This document shows, piece after piece, positions 32,831 through 33,017 of a DNA stretch of 33,017 nt. Every line of letters starts with the position of its first letter. Position 1 is the first letter of the stretch. This DNA is from Planctomycetota bacterium (lineage in GTDB: Bacteria > Planctomycetota > UBA8742 > UBA2392). The notes below the pieces were generated by a model that was given only the letters and a program-made list of their open reading frames with translations, had not been told where the DNA came from and made no database searches. The translations under genes were made by a program, and so were the position numbers. The stretch is taken from contig JABARW010000053.1 in the NCBI GenBank assembly GCA_019186845.1, forward strand, positions 1 to 33,017, read 5' to 3'.

Positions 32831-33017
32831 CTACTTGATGATGCCGTATTTCTTGCCCAGCGTTGTGAACGCGTCAATGACGTGGGCGATGTCGCTCTGC
32901 GTGTGAATGGCCATGAAACTGGCTCGCACGCCGCTCTGCCCCTTCGGGACCCCGGGGGTGATCACCGGATTCGTGTACACCCCCAAGCCCAGCAGTTCCT
33001 TCCAGAACCTGAAGGCC
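32831..33017 (-). CDS. PLP-dependent alpha-oxoamine synthase (BioF/KBL type), C-terminal end
   Basis: The last 61 residues of a gene that enters from the right edge. The segment GVYTNPVITPGVPKGQSGVR, then RASFMAIHTQ and DIAHVIDAFTTLGKKY, matches the C-terminus of the alpha-oxoamine synthase family: 8-amino-7-oxononanoate synthase (biotin), 2-amino-3-ketobutyrate CoA ligase (threonine breakdown) or serine palmitoyltransferase. The Arg of SGVRAS corresponds to the carboxylate-binding Arg of this fold. The Lys carrying PLP is outside the window, so the exact enzyme cannot be settled. Ends in TAG, 24 bases before the terminator stem. Confidence 0.85.
   Translation of the reverse strand, partial: AFRFWKELLGLGVYTNPVITPGVPKGQSGVRASFMAIHTQSDIAHVIDAFTTLGKKYGIIK

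Overview
The window reads as a chromosomal, high-GC segment (roughly 60% by eye) of a diderm bacterium. Lipoprotein signal peptides, a LolD/MacB-type exporter and YajC-SecDF all point to a Gram-negative envelope. SecD and SecF are fused in one very long chain, and an FHA-GAF-sigma54 activator is present. Both recall Planctomycetota or a similar deep lineage, but that placement is an inference of low to moderate confidence. I see no rRNA, tRNA, CRISPR array, insertion sequence or prophage. Nearly all of the sequence is coding, and no gene-free stretch exceeds 300 bases.

Layout: (1) 1-690, minus strand: 5' end of an APS kinase and a small lipoprotein. (2) 772-4115, plus: FHA-GAF-sigma54 regulator, a secreted unknown protein and a DUF167/YggU protein. 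(3) 4196-14443, plus: a strong sigma70-like promoter, then an intrinsic-terminator hairpin inside the leader, then nusA, infB, yajC, a small exported unknown protein, secDF, chorismate mutase and prephenate dehydrogenase. (4) 14461-16464, plus: a 667-residue coiled-coil orphan. (5) 16499-19052: pdxJ (minus) and a divergent NodU-like carbamoyltransferase (plus). (6) 19074-24169, minus: a four-gene operon transcribed in the order HlyD/MacA adaptor, MacB/LolE-type permease, LolD-type ATPase, and a protein with the aldehyde dehydrogenase fold but without the catalytic residues. (7) 24266-28402, plus: methyltransferase, a sulfite-oxidase-like molybdoprotein gene broken by one TAG, a lipoprotein and a TPR protein. 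(8) 28454-33017: truD, yacG and crcB (minus), a PHP phosphoesterase, an FAD oxidoreductase, a DUF486 protein, a terminator, and the 3' end of a BioF/KBL-type PLP enzyme (minus).

How the genes work together: block 3 ties transcription elongation (NusA), translation initiation (IF2) and protein export (YajC-SecDF) to the start of tyrosine synthesis. Block 6 looks like one export machine with an attached pseudoenzyme, and is the best candidate for an undescribed system. Two 5'-end signals recur. Several genes that start transcription units have a -10-like box 4-9 bases from the ATG and no Shine-Dalgarno, suggesting leaderless mRNAs. A nine-base motif, GCCCCTACA, occurs four times, all on the plus strand, all between genes, within 6.2 kb.
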